Positions 27,464 to 39,255 of a stretch of DNA of 64,000 nucleotides are shown piece by piece. The stretch's first letter is position 1. Each line of letters starts with the position of its first letter. This DNA comes from Gammaproteobacteria bacterium. GTDB taxonomy: Bacteria > Pseudomonadota > Gammaproteobacteria > Burkholderiales > Rhodocyclaceae. The DNA lies in assembly GCA_029289265.1 (NCBI GenBank), contig JARFTX010000001.1, forward strand, positions 1 through 64,000, given 5' to 3'. The notes under the pieces were generated by a model. It was not told where the DNA came from. It did no database searches and saw only the letters and a list, made by a program, of their open reading frames with translations. A program made the position numbers and the translations under genes.

Positions 27464-28246
27464 TCAGCCGATTGACCAGTCGCTCGCGTCGAGCGCTTCG
27501 AGGCGCCCCCCCGTCCAGCGCAGGTAGGGCGCGTGGCCGTGCCAGGCCGAAAGCACCCAGCGTTCGCAACCGTGGCCGTCCACCTCGTGGCGGTGCTGCG
27601 CAGGGCGGTGCGTGTGGCCGTGAATCAGCAGCGGATAGCCGTGCTCGCGCAGCAGTGCGGCCACGGCGGCGTCATTGACGTCCATGATCTCCGCGGATTT
27701 CTGCTTGTTGGCGGCGCGGCTTTGGGCGCGAACGACCTCGACCATGTGGCGGCGCTCGGCAAGCGGCATCTCCAGAAAGGCCTTCTGCCAAGCCTCGTTC
27801 CGAACCTGTCGACGGAAGTCCTGATAGGCCAGATCGTCCGTGCAGAGGGTGTCGCCGTGACAGAGCAGGATGCGGCGTCCGTCGAACTCGATCAAGGACG
27901 GGTCGGGCAGCAGCGTCATGCCCGCCTGCGCGGCATAGTCCGATCCGATCAGGAAATCCCGGTTGCCGGCGATGAAATACACCGCCGTGCCGGCATCGGT
28001 CAGCGCGCGCAACGCCGCGGCAACCCGCTGGTGCAGCGGGTCTTCGGCGTCGTCGTCGCCCGCCCAGTACTCGAACAGGTCGCCCAGGATGTAGAGCGCG
28101 CGGGCACTGCGCGCGGGGCCTTCGGCAAAGGCGAGAAAGGCCGCCACCGTGTCCGGTTCGTCCTCACTGAGGTGAAGGTCCGAGATGAACAGGGCCTCGG
28201 CCGGCCCTGCCGCCCGATCGCCGGTGAAGTCCGGGCCGGCGCTCAA
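27464..28246 (-). CDS. lpxH: UDP-2,3-diacylglucosamine diphosphatase
   Basis: A 260-residue calcineurin-type phosphoesterase of lipid A synthesis. The metal ligands appear in order: [27 protein letters not shown] and HGHTHRP. It appears to start at a TTG (28246) that overlaps the stop of ppiB, since no ATG or GTG lies between that point and the conserved ISDLHLSED. The first 17 residues are not conserved. It acts at the inner membrane. Convergent with metZ; the 101 bases between them show no clear terminator. Confidence 0.93.
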   Translation of the reverse strand: MSAGPDFTGDRAAGPAEALFISDLHLSEDEPDTVAAFLAFAEGPARSARALYILGDLFEYWAGDDDAEDPLHQRVAAALRALTDAGTAVYFIAGNRDFLIGSDYAAQAGMTLLPDPSLIEFDGRRILLCHGDTLCTDDLAYQDFRRQVRNEAWQKAFLEMPLAERRHMVEVVRAQSRAANKQKSAEIMDVNDAAVAALLREHGYPLLIHGHTHRPAQHRHEVDGHGCERWVLSAWHGHAPYLRWTGGRLEALDASDWSIG

Positions 28247-28737
28247 ACGATCTCGGCCCGCGTGATCACGACGTCCTCGACCGGCACGTCCTGGTGGAAG
28301 CCGCGCGAGCCGGTGCGCACCGCGCGGATGCGGTCGACCACGTCCAGGCCTTCGCTCACGCGCCCGAACACGCAGTAGCCCCAGCCCTGCAGATCCGGAG
28401 AGCGGTGGTTGAGGAAATCGTTGTCCGAGACATTGATGAAGAATTGGGCGGTGGCCGAGTGGGGCGCCTGGGTGCGTGCCATGGCAACGGTGCCGGTCAG
28501 GTTCTTCAGGCCGTTGTCCGCCTCGTTCTTGATCGGCTCTCCGGTCGGTTTCTGCTTCATGCCGGGTTCGAAGCCGCCGCCCTGAATCATGAAGCCGTCG
28601 ATGACGCGGTGGAAGATCGTGTTGTCGTAGTGGCCCGCCTCGACGTAGGCGAGGAAGTTCTTGACCGTCTCGGGCGCCTTGTCGGCGTCGAGTTCGAGAG
28701 TGATCGTTCCGTGGGTGGTATGCAGGTTAACGGTCAT
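28243..28737 (-). CDS. ppiB: Cytoplasmic peptidyl-prolyl isomerase (cyclophilin B)
   Basis: A 164-residue cyclophilin without a signal peptide. The active-site segments [13 protein letters not shown], the [10 protein letters not shown] segment and the WGYCVFGRV segment are present. ATG 28737 has AGGAG 7 bases upstream on the minus strand. It lies in tandem with a secreted paralogue (ppiA) and overlaps lpxH by four bases. Confidence 0.95.
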   Translation of the reverse strand: MTVNLHTTHGTITLELDADKAPETVKNFLAYVEAGHYDNTIFHRVIDGFMIQGGGFEPGMKQKPTGEPIKNEADNGLKNLTGTVAMARTQAPHSATAQFFINVSDNDFLNHRSPDLQGWGYCVFGRVSEGLDVVDRIRAVRTGSRGFHQDVPVEDVVITRAEIV

Positions 28738-28775
28738 GTCTGGCTCCTGTCGGGGGTGTTCGTATTATTGTCGTG

Positions 28776-29339
28776 TCACGAAGGATCGACGACTTGTACC
28801 GCATCGATGGTGACGGGTTGGAGCGGCACGTTCTGGTGTCCGCCCATGTTGCCGGTGGCGACGCCACCGATCCGCTTCACGACGTCGAGGCCCTCGGTGA
28901 CGCGGCCGAATACCGCGTAGCCCCAGCCGTCCCTCGACGGATAGTCGAGAAACTGATTGTCGACGAGGTTGATGAAGAACTGTGCGGTCGCCGAATGGGG
29001 GTCGTTGGTCCGGGCCATGGCGAGGGTGCCGGCTTCGTTGCGCAGTCCGTTGCGCGCCTCGTTCTGGATCGGTGCGCCAGTCGGCTTCTGGCGCATCGCG
29101 GTGTCGAAGCCGCCGCCCTGGATCATGAAGCCCTCGATGACCCGGTGGAAGATCGTGCCGTTGTAATGGCCGCTGCGGGCGTACTCGAGGAAGTTCCTGA
29201 CCGACTCGGGTGCCTTGTCGGCGTAGAGCTCGATCTTGATGATGCCTTCGCTGGTGCGCATCTCGACGACGGGGTTGGCCGCGACGGCGCTTCCCAGCAT
29301 GGCGATGAGCAGGAGACCGGCAAGCAGATGTTTGATCAT
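28776..29339 (-). CDS. ppiA: Periplasmic peptidyl-prolyl isomerase (cyclophilin A)
   Basis: A 187-residue cyclophilin with a Sec signal peptide ([20 protein letters not shown], cleavage about residue 20-21), so it acts in the periplasm. [16 protein letters not shown], the [10 protein letters not shown] segment and the WGYAVFGRV segment are conserved. The long upstream extension of the frame is rejected because the signal peptide starts at 29339. It heads the minus-strand ppiA-ppiB-lpxH group, and shares the 270-base divergent region with cysS. Confidence 0.94.
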   Translation of the reverse strand: MIKHLLAGLLLIAMLGSAVAANPVVEMRTSEGIIKIELYADKAPESVRNFLEYARSGHYNGTIFHRVIEGFMIQGGGFDTAMRQKPTGAPIQNEARNGLRNEAGTLAMARTNDPHSATAQFFINLVDNQFLDYPSRDGWGYAVFGRVTEGLDVVKRIGGVATGNMGGHQNVPLQPVTIDAVQVVDPS

Positions 29340-29427
29340 GGGAAGGTCCTGATGGGCGGAAAAGCGGGGGCTGGCACGGCTTGATCGACCGCGCGGTGCG
29401 GCGCTCTCGGCGATTCGCCGCGCAATC

Positions 29428-29457
29428 GTGACGACCGGCCGCATGAGCGGATATGCT
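29428..29457 (+). promoter_or_regulatory. Candidate cysS promoter
   Basis: GTGACG (29428-29433), an 18-base spacer and TATGCT (29452-29457), with an overlapping TAAGAT (29457-29462). It lies in the 270-base divergent interval between ppiA and cysS. The rest of that interval (about 29463-29609) is a long GC-rich leader with no recognisable element. Confidence 0.3.
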
Positions 29458-29609
29458 AAGATCGCTCGCCGCGATTCCGGGCTGAGGGGCCAAATTCTAC
29501 CAACGTGCAGCAACACGCACAATCGAGGGCTCCCCGCGCCGGGGTCGGACTGCGGGGCCGAGCGCCGCAGCGCGGCGCCGCGATCCATTACCGTAGGTCG
29601 AACCAGGGC

Positions 29610-30992
29610 ATGCTTTCCATCTACAACAGCCTGACTAGAAGCAAGGACGAATTCGTACCCATCGAAGCGGGAAAGGTGCGCATGTACGTGTGCGGGATGA
29701 CCGTCTACGACTACTGCCACCTAGGCCATGCGCGCGTGATGGTGGTGTTCGACATGGTCGTCCGCTGGCTGCGGGCGACCGGCTATCAGGTCAACTACGT
29801 CCGCAACATCACCGACATCGACGACAAGATCATCCGGCGTGCCCAGGAGAACGGCGAGTCGATCCGGGCGCTCACCGACCGATTCATCGCCGCGATGCAT
29901 GAGGACGCCGATGCGCTGGGCGTGCTGCGCCCCGACCACGAGCCCCGCGCGACCGAGTTCGTTGCCGGCATGCAGTCCATCATCGAGCGGCTGCACACCA
30001 AGGGGCTTGCCTACGTCGCCGAGAACCGCGACGTGTGCTTCGCTGTGCGCAAGTTCCCCGGCTACGGCAAGCTCTCGGGCAAATCGATCGACCAGCTGCG
30101 CGCCGGCGAACGGGTCGAAGTGGTGGGCGAGAAGCGCGATCCGCTCGATTTCGTGCTGTGGAAGCATGCCCGCGAGGATGAGCCGGCCGAGGTGAAGTGG
30201 CGCTCGCCCTGGGGTGAGGGACGGCCAGGCTGGCACATCGAGTGTTCGGCGATGAGCTCGCAATTGCTCGGCGAGCACTTCGACATCCACGGCGGCGGCC
30301 AGGATCTGCAGTTCCCGCATCACGAGAACGAGATTGCCCAGTCCGAGGGCGCGCACGGCCATGACTTCGTGAACTACTGGATGCACAACGGCTTCGTGCG
30401 CGTCGACGACGAGAAGATGTCGAAGTCGCTCGGCAACTTCTTCACGATCCGCGAAGTGCTTGCACAATACGACCCCGAGGTAGTGCGCTTCTTCATCCTG
30501 CGCGCACACTACCGCAGCCCGCTCAACTATTCGGACGCACACCTCGAGGATGCGCGCCACGCACTGACGCGCCTCTACACGGCCCTGCGCGGCCTCGCGC
30601 CCTCGGATGGGGGCATCGACTGGGAAGAGGCGCACGCGCTGCGATTCCGCGCCGCCATGAACGACGACTTCAATACCCCGGAAGCGGTTGCGGTGCTGTT
30701 CGATCTCGCCAACGAGACCAACCGCGAACAGTCGCCCCAGGCGGCTGCGCAGTTGCGCGGCCTCGCGGGTGTGCTGGGCCTGCTCGAGCGCGATCCCGAG
30801 GCATTCCTTCAGGGCGGGCCGGCTGCGCCGGATGCGCCCGACGTGGTACTGATCGAGGCCCGCATCGCCGAGCGTGCAGCGGCTAAGAAGGCGCGCGATT
30901 ACGCGAGCGCGGACCGAATCCGTGCCGAACTGCTCGAGGCCGGGATCCTGCTCGAGGACACCCCCGCCGGGACCATCTGGCGACGGGCCTGA
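29610..30992 (+). CDS. cysS: Cysteinyl-tRNA synthetase
   Basis: A 460-residue class I synthetase. The HIGH-type motif is in the [11 protein letters not shown] segment, the KMSKS motif in [12 protein letters not shown]. The zinc ligands are Cys in the [10 protein letters not shown] segment, Cys in the HIECSAM segment and His/Glu in the FPHHENE segment. ATG 29610 is fixed by the [14 protein letters not shown] opening; the open frame upstream is not conserved. It charges the tRNA-Cys that begins this window about 29 kb away. Confidence 0.97.
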   Translation: MLSIYNSLTRSKDEFVPIEAGKVRMYVCGMTVYDYCHLGHARVMVVFDMVVRWLRATGYQVNYVRNITDIDDKIIRRAQENGESIRALTDRFIAAMHEDADALGVLRPDHEPRATEFVAGMQSIIERLHTKGLAYVAENRDVCFAVRKFPGYGKLSGKSIDQLRAGERVEVVGEKRDPLDFVLWKHAREDEPAEVKWRSPWGEGRPGWHIECSAMSSQLLGEHFDIHGGGQDLQFPHHENEIAQSEGAHGHDFVNYWMHNGFVRVDDEKMSKSLGNFFTIREVLAQYDPEVVRFFILRAHYRSPLNYSDAHLEDARHALTRLYTALRGLAPSDGGIDWEEAHALRFRAAMNDDFNTPEAVAVLFDLANETNREQSPQAAAQLRGLAGVLGLLERDPEAFLQGGPAAPDAPDVVLIEARIAERAAAKKARDYASADRIRAELLEAGILLEDTPAGTIWRRA

Positions 30993-31001
30993 GGTTCGAC
31001 C

Positions 31002-31029
31002 GGTCGCGGCGGCGTAAGCCGCCGCGACC
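31002..31029. terminator. Bidirectional hairpin between cysS and dnaJ
   Basis: A perfect 12-bp stem GGTCGCGGCGGC / GCCGCCGCGACC closed by a GTAA (GNRA) loop, just after the cysS stop and 13 bases before the dnaJ stop on the other strand. Only TTT follows, so termination may be inefficient, but the position between convergent genes fits a terminator. Confidence 0.65.
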
Positions 31030-31041
31030 TTTGCGCGCGGA

Positions 31042-32163
31042 TCAGGTCGCGAAGAAGTCGCGGACCTTGTCCATCCAGCTCTTGGCCTTCGGATTATGGC
31101 GGTCGGCGTCGCTGCTCGACACCTCCTCGAACTCGCGCAGCAATTCCTTCTGGCGCTCGGTGAGGTTCACCGGCGTCTCGACCACGACGTGACAGAGGAG
31201 GTCGCCCGGGGCGTGCGAGCGCACGTTGCGGATGCCCTTCGCGCGCAATCGGAAGACGCGCCCGCTTTGCGTCTCGGAGGGGATCTTCAGCCGGGCCATG
31301 CCGTCGAGTGTCGGAATCTCGATTTCGCCGCCGAGCGCCGCCGTCGTGAAGCTGATCGGCATCTCGCAGTGCAGGTCGTCCCCCTCGCGCTGGAATACCG
31401 GGTGCGGGCGGATGTGGATCTCGACGTAGAGATCGCCCGATGGCCCGCCATTGACGCCGGGCTCCCCGTGGCCGGCGTGGCGCAGCCGCATCCCCTCGTC
31501 GATCCCGGCGGGAATCTTGACTTCCAGCGTCTTGTGCGACTTGACGCGACCGGCGCCCCGACAGCTCGTGCACGGATTCGGAACGACGCGGCCGGTGCCG
31601 TGGCACTTCGGGCAGGTCTGCTGAATCGAGAAGAAGCCCTGCTGGATGCGCACCTGGCCCGAGCCGCCGCAGGTCGAGCAGGTTTGCGGCTGGGTGCCCG
31701 GTTTCGCGCCGCTGCCGTTGCAGGTGCCGCACTCTTCGACAGTGGGGATGCGGATGGTCTTTTCCGCGCCGCGCGCCGCCTCTTCGAGCGTGATCTCGAG
31801 GTTGTAGCGCAGATCGGCGCCGCGATAGACGTTGGAGCGGCCGCCGCGGCCGCCACCGAAGATGTCGCCGAAAATGTCGGAGAAGGCGTCGGCGAACCCG
31901 TCGAAGCCCTGCTGGCCGCCCGCGCCGCCCACGGAGGGATCGACGCCGGCATGACCGTAACGGTCATACGCGGCCCGTTTTTGCGTATCCGACAGGACTT
32001 CGTACGCTTCCTTGACTTCCTTGAACTTGGCTTCCGCTTCCTTGTTGTCCGGATTGCGGTCCGGATGGTGCTTCATCGCGAGCTTGCGATAGGCCTTCTT
32101 GATCTCCGCCTCGTCCGCGTCGCGATTGACGCCGAGCACTTCGTAAAAATCCCTTTTCGACAT
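31042..32163 (-). CDS. dnaJ: Chaperone protein DnaJ
   Basis: A 373-residue class I J-protein. It has an N-terminal J domain with the HPD motif (MKHHPDRN) and a Gly/Phe-rich linker (about 75-110). Four zinc-finger repeats follow ([32 protein letters not shown]), then the substrate-binding C-terminal domains. It delivers unfolded clients to DnaK and stimulates its ATPase. It is last in the minus-strand grpE-dnaK-dnaJ group, 186 bases after dnaK. A terminator-like hairpin lies between them. Confidence 0.98.
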   Translation of the reverse strand: MSKRDFYEVLGVNRDADEAEIKKAYRKLAMKHHPDRNPDNKEAEAKFKEVKEAYEVLSDTQKRAAYDRYGHAGVDPSVGGAGGQQGFDGFADAFSDIFGDIFGGGRGGRSNVYRGADLRYNLEITLEEAARGAEKTIRIPTVEECGTCNGSGAKPGTQPQTCSTCGGSGQVRIQQGFFSIQQTCPKCHGTGRVVPNPCTSCRGAGRVKSHKTLEVKIPAGIDEGMRLRHAGHGEPGVNGGPSGDLYVEIHIRPHPVFQREGDDLHCEMPISFTTAALGGEIEIPTLDGMARLKIPSETQSGRVFRLRAKGIRNVRSHAPGDLLCHVVVETPVNLTERQKELLREFEEVSSSDADRHNPKAKSWMDKVRDFFAT

Positions 32164-32209
32164 GGTTCAGTCCTGAGCCCAGCATCCTGAGTGAGTTGCC
32201 GCAAGCGAC

Positions 32210-32244
32210 AAAAAGCCGGGTCCCGCTCGCGCGAAGCACCCGAC
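32210..32244 (-). terminator. Terminator-like hairpin between dnaK and dnaJ
   Basis: On the minus strand GTCGGGT pairs with ACCCGGC (one G-U pair), with an inner GCT...AGC stem, followed by TTTTT. In plus coordinates the stem arms are 32215-32221 and 32238-32244 and the T-tract is 32210-32214. It would reduce dnaJ expression relative to dnaK. Confidence 0.55.
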
Positions 32245-32349
32245 TCCTTGCGTCTGCGCGTGGCGGAGACTGGCGGTGGGGCCGGACGGCGTGATTGCCG
32301 TGCGGTGGTCTCGCCGCGGGTCCGGTCCCGCCACGTTCAGTCCGGCAAA

Positions 32350-34275
32350 TTACTTATTGTCCTTCACTTCGGTGAATTCCGCATCGACCACGTCCGCGTC
32401 CGCCGGCTTTGCGCCTTCGCCGCCCTTCGGTCCCTCGCCGCCTTCGCCGGCTGCCTGCGACTGGGCATACATTTTCTCGCCCAGCTTCTGGCTCGCCTGC
32501 GCGAGCGCCGCGCTCTTGGCCTCGATCGCCTCCTTGTCGTTGCCCTTGATCGCCTCTTCGGCTTCCTTGAGCGCAGACTCGACGGCCGCCTTTTCGCCAT
32601 CGTCGAGATGGGCGCCGTGCTCGGCGAGCGCCTTGCGCACCGAGTGGATCAGGGCATCGCATTGGTTGCGCGCGTCGACCAGCTCGTGGAGCTTGCGGTC
32701 CTCGTCGGCGTGGGCTGCCGCGTCCTGCACCATGCGCTCGACTTCCTCGTCGGTGAGGCCGGAGTTGGCCTTGATGGTGATCTTGTTCTCCTTGCCGGTC
32801 GCCTTGTCCTTGGCCGAGACGTGCAGGATGCCGTTCGCGTCGATGTCGAAGGTGACCTCGATCTGCGGCATGCCGCGCGGCGCCGGCGGGATGTCGGTCA
32901 GATTGAACTGGCCGAGGCTCTTGTTGCCGCTCGCCATCTCGCGCTCGCCCTGCAACACGTGGATGGTCACGGCCGACTGGTTGTCGTCGGCGGTCGAGAA
33001 CACCTGGCTCGCCTTGGTCGGGATCGTGGTGTTCTTCTGGATCAGCTTGGTCATGACGCCACCGAGCGTCTCGATACCGAGGGAGAGCGGCGAGACGTCG
33101 AGCAGCAGCACGTCCTTGACCTCGCCCTGCAGCACGCCGCCCTGGATCGAGGCGCCGATCGCCACCGCTTCGTCCGGGTTCACGTCCTTGCGCGGCTCCT
33201 TGCCGAAAAATTCGCGCACCACCTCCTGCACCTTGGGCATGCGGGTCTGGCCGCCGACCAGGATCACGTCGTCGATGTCCGAGACCTTGATGCCGGCATC
33301 CTTGATCGCGATGCGGCAGGGCTCGATGGTGCGGGCGATCAGATCCTCGACCAGGGACTCGAACTTGGCGCGGGTGATCTTGATCGCGAGGTGCTTTGGT
33401 CCGGTCGCGTCGGCCGTGATGTAGGGCAGGTTCACCTCGGTCTGGCTGCCCGACGAGAGCTCGATCTTGGCCTTCTCGGCGGCTTCCTTGAGGCGCTGCA
33501 GCGCCAGCACGTCGTTCTTGAGGTCGACGCCCTGTTCCTTCTTGAACTCGGTGACGATGTAATCGATGATGCGCTGGTCGAAATCCTCGCCGCCGAGGAA
33601 GGTGTCGCCGTTGGTCGCCAGCACCTCGAACTGGTGCTCGCCATCGATGTCGGCGATCTCGATCACGGAGATGTCGAAGGTGCCGCCACCGAGGTCGAAT
33701 ACCGCGATCTTGGAGTCACCCGGCTTCTTGTCCATGCCGAAGGCGAGCGCCGCCGCGGTGGGCTCGTTGATGATGCGCTTGACTTCGAGCCCGGCGATGC
33801 GACCGGCGTCCTTGGTCGCCTGGCGCTGGCTGTCGTTGAAGTAGGCCGGAACCGTGATCACCGCTTCGGTGACCGTCTCGCCGAGATAGTCCTCGGCGGT
33901 CTTCTTCATCTTGCGCAGCACCTCGGCCGACACCTGCGGCGGCGCGATCTTCTTGCCGCGCACCTCGACCCAGGCGTCGCCGTTGTCGGCCTTGACGATC
34001 GAGAAGGGCATCATCGCGATGTCCTTCTGCACTTCCTTCTCCTCGAAGCGGCGACCGATCAGGCGCTTGATCGCGAAGAGCGTGTTCTTGGCGTTGGTGA
34101 CCGCCTGGCGCTTGGCGGGCGCGCCGACGAGGATCTCGCCGTCCTCGGCATAGGCGACGACCGATGGCGTGGTGCGCGCGCCTTCCGAGTTTTCGATGAC
34201 CTTGGGTTTGCCGCCTTCCATGATGGCGACACAGCTGTTGGTCGTTCCCAGGTCGATACCGATGATCTTGGCCAT
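32350..34275 (-). CDS. dnaK: Chaperone protein DnaK (Hsp70)
   Basis: A 641-residue Hsp70. It opens with [17 protein letters not shown], then shows the phosphate-2 motif [13 protein letters not shown] and the [11 protein letters not shown] adenosine motif. The linker [15 protein letters not shown] precedes the beta-sandwich substrate domain and the helical lid. The C-terminal tail ends in an acidic [11 protein letters not shown] sequence. It is preceded by its own sigma-32 type promoter at 34334-34361 as well as lying 92 bases after grpE. Confidence 0.98.
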   Translation of the reverse strand: MAKIIGIDLGTTNSCVAIMEGGKPKVIENSEGARTTPSVVAYAEDGEILVGAPAKRQAVTNAKNTLFAIKRLIGRRFEEKEVQKDIAMMPFSIVKADNGDAWVEVRGKKIAPPQVSAEVLRKMKKTAEDYLGETVTEAVITVPAYFNDSQRQATKDAGRIAGLEVKRIINEPTAAALAFGMDKKPGDSKIAVFDLGGGTFDISVIEIADIDGEHQFEVLATNGDTFLGGEDFDQRIIDYIVTEFKKEQGVDLKNDVLALQRLKEAAEKAKIELSSGSQTEVNLPYITADATGPKHLAIKITRAKFESLVEDLIARTIEPCRIAIKDAGIKVSDIDDVILVGGQTRMPKVQEVVREFFGKEPRKDVNPDEAVAIGASIQGGVLQGEVKDVLLLDVSPLSLGIETLGGVMTKLIQKNTTIPTKASQVFSTADDNQSAVTIHVLQGEREMASGNKSLGQFNLTDIPPAPRGMPQIEVTFDIDANGILHVSAKDKATGKENKITIKANSGLTDEEVERMVQDAAAHADEDRKLHELVDARNQCDALIHSVRKALAEHGAHLDDGEKAAVESALKEAEEAIKGNDKEAIEAKSAALAQASQKLGEKMYAQSQAAGEGGEGPKGGEGAKPADADVVDAEFTEVKDNK

Positions 34276-34333
34276 GTGTTTTCCTTGACTAGATGTTCTG
34301 ATGCGTGTCGGGGCTGCCCCCGGTCTGAATCGG

Positions 34334-34361
34334 ATATGGGGTGCAGTCGCGTCGTTTCAAG
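34334..34361 (-). promoter_or_regulatory. Sigma-32 heat-shock promoter of dnaK
   Basis: On the minus strand: CTTGAAA (34361-34355), a 13-base spacer, CCCCATAT (34341-34334). This is an essentially perfect match to the sigma-32 consensus (CTTGAAA, 11-16 bases, CCCCATNT). It sits just downstream of the grpE stop, 58 bases before the dnaK ATG. Confidence 0.85.
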
Positions 34362-34367
34362 CCGTGC

Positions 34368-34961
34368 TCAGCCGCCCTTGGCCTTGGAGACGATGACGAG
34401 CGCGGGGCGGATCACGCGTTCGTGCAACAGGTATCCCTTTTGCAGCACGTTGACGACGGTGTTGGGCTCGGCTTCCGCTTCAACCGTGCTGATGGCCTGG
34501 TGCCGGTTCGGGTCGAAACGCTGGTTGACGGGGTTCTCCTCGCTCAGGCCGGCGCCCTCGAAGGCCGTCGTCAACTGCCGCAGGGTGAGTTCGACGCCCT
34601 CGCGCAGACTCTCGAGGGTCTGGCCTTCGGCGGCGAGCGCCGCTTCGAGGCTGTCCTTGACCGGCAACATCGCCCCGGCGAACTTCTCGGCCGCGAACTT
34701 GGATGCCTTGGCGATGTCCTCTTGGGCGCGTCGGCGAACATTTTCGGTTTCGGCCTTGGCGCGCAACCATGCGTCGTGATGCTCTTCCGCCTTGAGTTCG
34801 GCTTCGCGCAGGCTTTGCACCAGGCTCGGCATGTTGTCCGGCGAATCCACCGCCGTCTCGCCATTGGCCGCGGCCGTTGCCGAGTCGGTCTGAGTCGCGC
34901 CGCCGTCGAGTTGCTCGGTCGGCAGTGCGGGCTCGGCGCCGGCGGGAGTCTTGTCCTGCAT
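34368..34961 (-). CDS. grpE: Nucleotide exchange factor GrpE
   Basis: A 197-residue GrpE. It has a variable acidic N-terminus and a long coiled coil (about 45-95, with [20 protein letters not shown]). The C-terminal beta domain carries GLS...[17 protein letters not shown] and [23 protein letters not shown]. It releases ADP from DnaK. ATG 34961 has GGAGAG about 9 bases upstream; an alternative in-frame ATG lies at 34976. It is first in the minus-strand chaperone operon and has a sigma-32 type promoter. Confidence 0.96.
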   Translation of the reverse strand: MQDKTPAGAEPALPTEQLDGGATQTDSATAAANGETAVDSPDNMPSLVQSLREAELKAEEHHDAWLRAKAETENVRRRAQEDIAKASKFAAEKFAGAMLPVKDSLEAALAAEGQTLESLREGVELTLRQLTTAFEGAGLSEENPVNQRFDPNRHQAISTVEAEAEPNTVVNVLQKGYLLHERVIRPALVIVSKAKGG

Positions 34962-34996
34962 CGATGGTCTCTCCATGTCTTTCGATATCCCCGGCC

Positions 34997-35024
34997 AGTT
35001 GGGGGCAGGGTGCGAAAATTCAAG
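34997..35024 (-). promoter_or_regulatory. Sigma-32-like promoter of grpE
   Basis: On the minus strand: CTTGAAT (from 35024), a 13-base spacer, CCCCAACT (ending 34997). The -35 is strong and the -10 departs from CCCCATNT at two positions. The spacing equals that of the dnaK promoter. No CIRCE inverted repeat (TTAGCACTC-N9-GAGTGCTAA) is seen here, although hrcA is nearby. Confidence 0.7.
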
Positions 35025-35076
35025 GGGAGGTCGGGCGTTTTTCGCGCGCAGGTCGACGCGCAGGCGAGTTCGGCGA

Positions 35077-35105
35077 TTGACCGAGTTTGTGCAAGAATGA
35101 AAAAT
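35077..35105 (+). promoter_or_regulatory. Candidate promoter of the kinase gene
   Basis: TTGACC (35077-35082), 17 bases, then AAAAAT (35100-35105) in an A-rich patch. It is divergent from the grpE heat-shock promoter and would give an mRNA leader of about 75 bases for the Ser/Thr kinase. Confidence 0.35.
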
Positions 35106-35188
35106 AGATCCCGCGGCGCCCGGCACCCGAGTCCGGCGCTTGCAGCGGGGGTCCGGACTTCCAGCACGCGAGGGGCAGCGGATCGGCC

Positions 35189-36550
<1,362 letters not shown>

Positions 36551-36559
36551 GGCCGGCGC

Positions 36560-36967
36560 TCAGTCGTGACGGCGCCAGTCGCTGCGGCCCACCACCACGC
36601 GGATGCGGCGATCGGCAGGGTCGGCCAGTGCGATCCCGACCAGCCAGGTGAGGAGGCTGTAGAGCAGGGCGCTCCAGAATGCCGTCCAGAACCCCGCCAC
36701 ATGGACTCCGGCTACCAGCGCGGCGACCGCCCAGAACAGCAGTGCGTTGATCACCAGGGTGAACAGGCCGAGACTCAGCAGCGTGATGGGCAGCGTGACG
36801 AGAATGAGAAATGGCCGGATCAGCGCGTTGATGAGGCCGAGCAGCAACGCCGTCACCAGGGCAGCGACATAGCTGTCCACCCGGAAGCCGGAGATCAATT
36901 CCGGCAGTAGCATCAGCGCCACGGCGTTGAGCACCCACTGCAGTGCGACTCTCATGCGTGGATCCAT
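36560..36967 (-). CDS. Small four-helix membrane protein (phage-holin-4-like, DUF360 type)
   Basis: About 135 residues (131 if it starts at 36955) with four hydrophobic helices. The signature LLGLINALIRPFLILVTLPITLLS followed by LGLFTLVINALLFW matches the widespread YvlD/Phage_holin_4_2 family. Despite the name, these are ordinary bacterial membrane proteins of unknown function and no phage genes surround it. A short basic tail follows. The start lies 2 bases after the hemH stop, so it is probably translated with hemH. Confidence 0.8.
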   Translation of the reverse strand: MDPRMRVALQWVLNAVALMLLPELISGFRVDSYVAALVTALLLGLINALIRPFLILVTLPITLLSLGLFTLVINALLFWAVAALVAGVHVAGFWTAFWSALLYSLLTWLVGIALADPADRRIRVVVGRSDWRRHD

Positions 36968-36969
36968 GG

Positions 36970-38067
36970 TTAGCGTACCGCGCCCAGATCGCAAGCCCGA
37001 CGGCGCGCGGATTCGAGCGCGGCCGAGTCGGCAGCCGGTATTTCGAGCCAGTTGCCGAGATGGCTGCGGACGATGGCCGTGAGTGCGGCAATCCAGCCAT
37101 GGCGCTCGTTCAGGCAGTCGATGTAGTGGAAGGACTCGCCGCCGGCGCCGAGGAAGGCCGCGCGGCACTCGGCGCCGATCTCCTCGAGCGTCTCCAGGCA
37201 GTCCGCGACGAAGCCCGGACAGATCACGTCGACGCTGCGCGTGCCCTGGCGCGCGAGAGCCTCGAGCGTCGGCTCGGTGTAGGGTTTGAGCCACTCGGCC
37301 TTGCCGAAACGCGACTGGAAGGTGAGTTGCCAGCGCTCGGCCGGCAGCTCCAGCGCTTCGGCGAGCAGGCGCGCGGTCTTGTGGCACTCGCAGTGGTAGG
37401 GGTCGCCTAGATCGAGCGAGCGGCGCGGGACGCCGTGAAAGCTCATCACGAGCTTGTCGGCCTGCCCGTTCTTCATCCAGTGATCCCGCACATTCTGGGC
37501 GAGTGCCGCGATGTAGCCGGGATCGTCGTGGAAGCTCCGCACGTAGCGGATCTCCGGCAGGTTCCGCCAGTGCGTCAGGCAGTCGGCGATTTCATCGAGG
37601 ACGCTCGCGGTGGTGCTCGCCGCGTATTGCGGGTAGAGGGGCACCACCAGGATGCGGGTGCAGCCCGCCGCCTTGAGCCGAGCGAGCGTGTCGGGGATCG
37701 AAGGCGAGCCATAGCGCATCGCCCAATCGACGGTGATGTCGCGGATGCCGGCTTGCAGCAGGTAGCCCGCCACGAGCTTTGCTTGGCGTTGCGTATGCAC
37801 GAGCAGTGGCGAACCCTCGTCGGTCCAGATCGTCTCGTATTTCGCGGCCGATTTCTTGGGCCGGAGATTGAGGATGATGCCGTTGAGAATCGGCCACCAC
37901 ACCAGGCGCGGAATCTCCACGACGCGCGGATCGGAGAGGAACTGCTTGAGATACGGCCGCACGGCCGCGGCGGTCGGTGCCGTCGGGGTGCCGAGATTGG
38001 CGAGCAGGATGCCCGTTCGAGCGGGCGTGCCGTGCGTGTAGGGAGGTTCAGGCCGGTATCGGGCCAT
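36970..38067 (-). CDS. hemH: Ferrochelatase
   Basis: A 365-residue enzyme that inserts Fe(II) into protoporphyrin IX, the final step of haem synthesis. Conserved text: [24 protein letters not shown], the catalytic His in MSFHGVP, the [14 protein letters not shown] segment, [16 protein letters not shown] and the [14 protein letters not shown] segment with the Glu partner. It lies between hrcA (upstream) and the four-helix protein in a minus-strand group. Confidence 0.97.
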   Translation of the reverse strand: MARYRPEPPYTHGTPARTGILLANLGTPTAPTAAAVRPYLKQFLSDPRVVEIPRLVWWPILNGIILNLRPKKSAAKYETIWTDEGSPLLVHTQRQAKLVAGYLLQAGIRDITVDWAMRYGSPSIPDTLARLKAAGCTRILVVPLYPQYAASTTASVLDEIADCLTHWRNLPEIRYVRSFHDDPGYIAALAQNVRDHWMKNGQADKLVMSFHGVPRRSLDLGDPYHCECHKTARLLAEALELPAERWQLTFQSRFGKAEWLKPYTEPTLEALARQGTRSVDVICPGFVADCLETLEEIGAECRAAFLGAGGESFHYIDCLNERHGWIAALTAIVRSHLGNWLEIPAADSAALESARRRACDLGAVR

Positions 38068-38133
38068 CGGGGGTGCCCCTGAGATGAGTGAAGTGGGTTG
38101 GAGTCGGGCGCCGGCGCGTGCGCGTCGGCCGCA

Positions 38134-39171
38134 TCACGCTTCGTTGCGGGCTTGAGAAAGCGCGTTGGAGAGCAGCTTGGCGGTGATGTCGACGATCGGG
38201 ATCACCTGATCGTAGGCCATGCGGGTCGGGCCGATCACGCCGACCGAGCCGACGATCTGGCCGTCCAGTTCGTAGCCGGCGGTGATGACGCTGCAGCCGC
38301 CGAGTTCGGACAAGCCGCATTCGTTGCCGATGTAGATCTGGATGCCGTCGGCGCGATTCGAGAGGTCGAGCAGTTGCATCAGCCGGGTCTTGCGTTCGAA
38401 CAGGCGGAAGAGTTCGCGCAGCGTCGTCATGTTCGAGGAGAGATCCTCGACGTCCATCAGGTTGGTCTCACCCGAGAGGACGCAAGGCTCGTCGTCCTGC
38501 TCGAGCGCCTCGCTGCCGGCCTCGACCGCGGCCGTCATTAACTCGGTCATGTCGCTGCGCAGCTGATTGAGTTCGGCGCGGATGCGCGAGCGCATCTGGT
38601 CGAAGGCATAGCCGGCGAAGTTCTCGGTCAGGTAGTTTGCCGCCTCGACCAGTTCGGAAGGCGAATAGGCGCGCCGCGTGTAGAGGATCCGGTTCTGGAC
38701 GTCGCCCGCCGTGGTGACGAGGATCAGCAGGATGCGGGTCTCGGACAGGCGGATGAACTCGATCTGGCGGATGCGCACGGCCTTGCGTCGCGGCGCGACG
38801 ACGACGCCGGTGAAGTGGGTCAGGTCGGAGAGCAGGTGCGAGGCGGCGTTGATCAGCCGAGGTGGCTGGTCGCCCTGCAACTGGCCTTTCAGCTGCCGTA
38901 CACGGGTCTGGTCGAGCGGCTGCACCGTGAGCAGGGAGTCGACGAAGAAGCGATAGCCCTGGGGGGTGGGAATGCGTCCCGAGGAGGTGTGCGGACTGGC
39001 GATGAATCCCATTTCCTCGAGATCGCTCATGACGTTGCGCACGGTCGCGGGCGAGAGCTCCAGGCCGGAGTGCCGGGACAAGGCCCGTGAGCCGACTGGC
39101 TGTCCCTCGACGATGTAACGTTCGATCAGGGTCTTGAGCAGGATCTGCGAGCGGGTATCTAGCACGGGCAT
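38134..39171 (-). CDS. hrcA: Heat-inducible transcription repressor HrcA
   Basis: A 345-residue repressor. It has an N-terminal winged helix ([17 protein letters not shown], then [10 protein letters not shown]), the conserved [16 protein letters not shown] and [12 protein letters not shown] segments, a GAF-like central domain and a C-terminal [16 protein letters not shown]. HrcA represses CIRCE-controlled chaperone genes, usually groESL. No CIRCE element was found in this window, so its targets are probably elsewhere. The nearby grpE and dnaK appear to use sigma-32 instead. Confidence 0.97.
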   Translation of the reverse strand: MPVLDTRSQILLKTLIERYIVEGQPVGSRALSRHSGLELSPATVRNVMSDLEEMGFIASPHTSSGRIPTPQGYRFFVDSLLTVQPLDQTRVRQLKGQLQGDQPPRLINAASHLLSDLTHFTGVVVAPRRKAVRIRQIEFIRLSETRILLILVTTAGDVQNRILYTRRAYSPSELVEAANYLTENFAGYAFDQMRSRIRAELNQLRSDMTELMTAAVEAGSEALEQDDEPCVLSGETNLMDVEDLSSNMTTLRELFRLFERKTRLMQLLDLSNRADGIQIYIGNECGLSELGGCSVITAGYELDGQIVGSVGVIGPTRMAYDQVIPIVDITAKLLSNALSQARNEA

Positions 39172-39194
39172 GGCCGGTCGGGGTGTCTGGTGCG

Positions 39195-39224
39195 ATTCTA
39201 TTGAACTGTCGGCAGCTCTGCCAA
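39195..39224 (-). promoter_or_regulatory. Candidate hrcA promoter
   Basis: On the minus strand TTGGCA (39224-39219), an 18-base spacer and TAGAAT (39200-39195), 24 bases before the hrcA ATG. A good sigma-70 match. The 84-base divergent gap also serves nadK, for which only a possible -10 (TTTAAT, 39243-39248) is visible. Confidence 0.5.
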
Positions 39225-39255
39225 GCCGCGTCGGGTTTATGGTTTAATCATCCGG

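Noticed and set aside
36560-36967. Prophage remnant suggested by the holin-like protein
   Set aside because: The family is a common bacterial membrane protein despite its name, and flanking genes are hemH and a kinase with no phage genes.
39172-39255. CIRCE operator upstream of hrcA (also looked for upstream of grpE)
   Set aside because: No TTAGCACTC-N9-GAGTGCTAA or close variant is present in either region.
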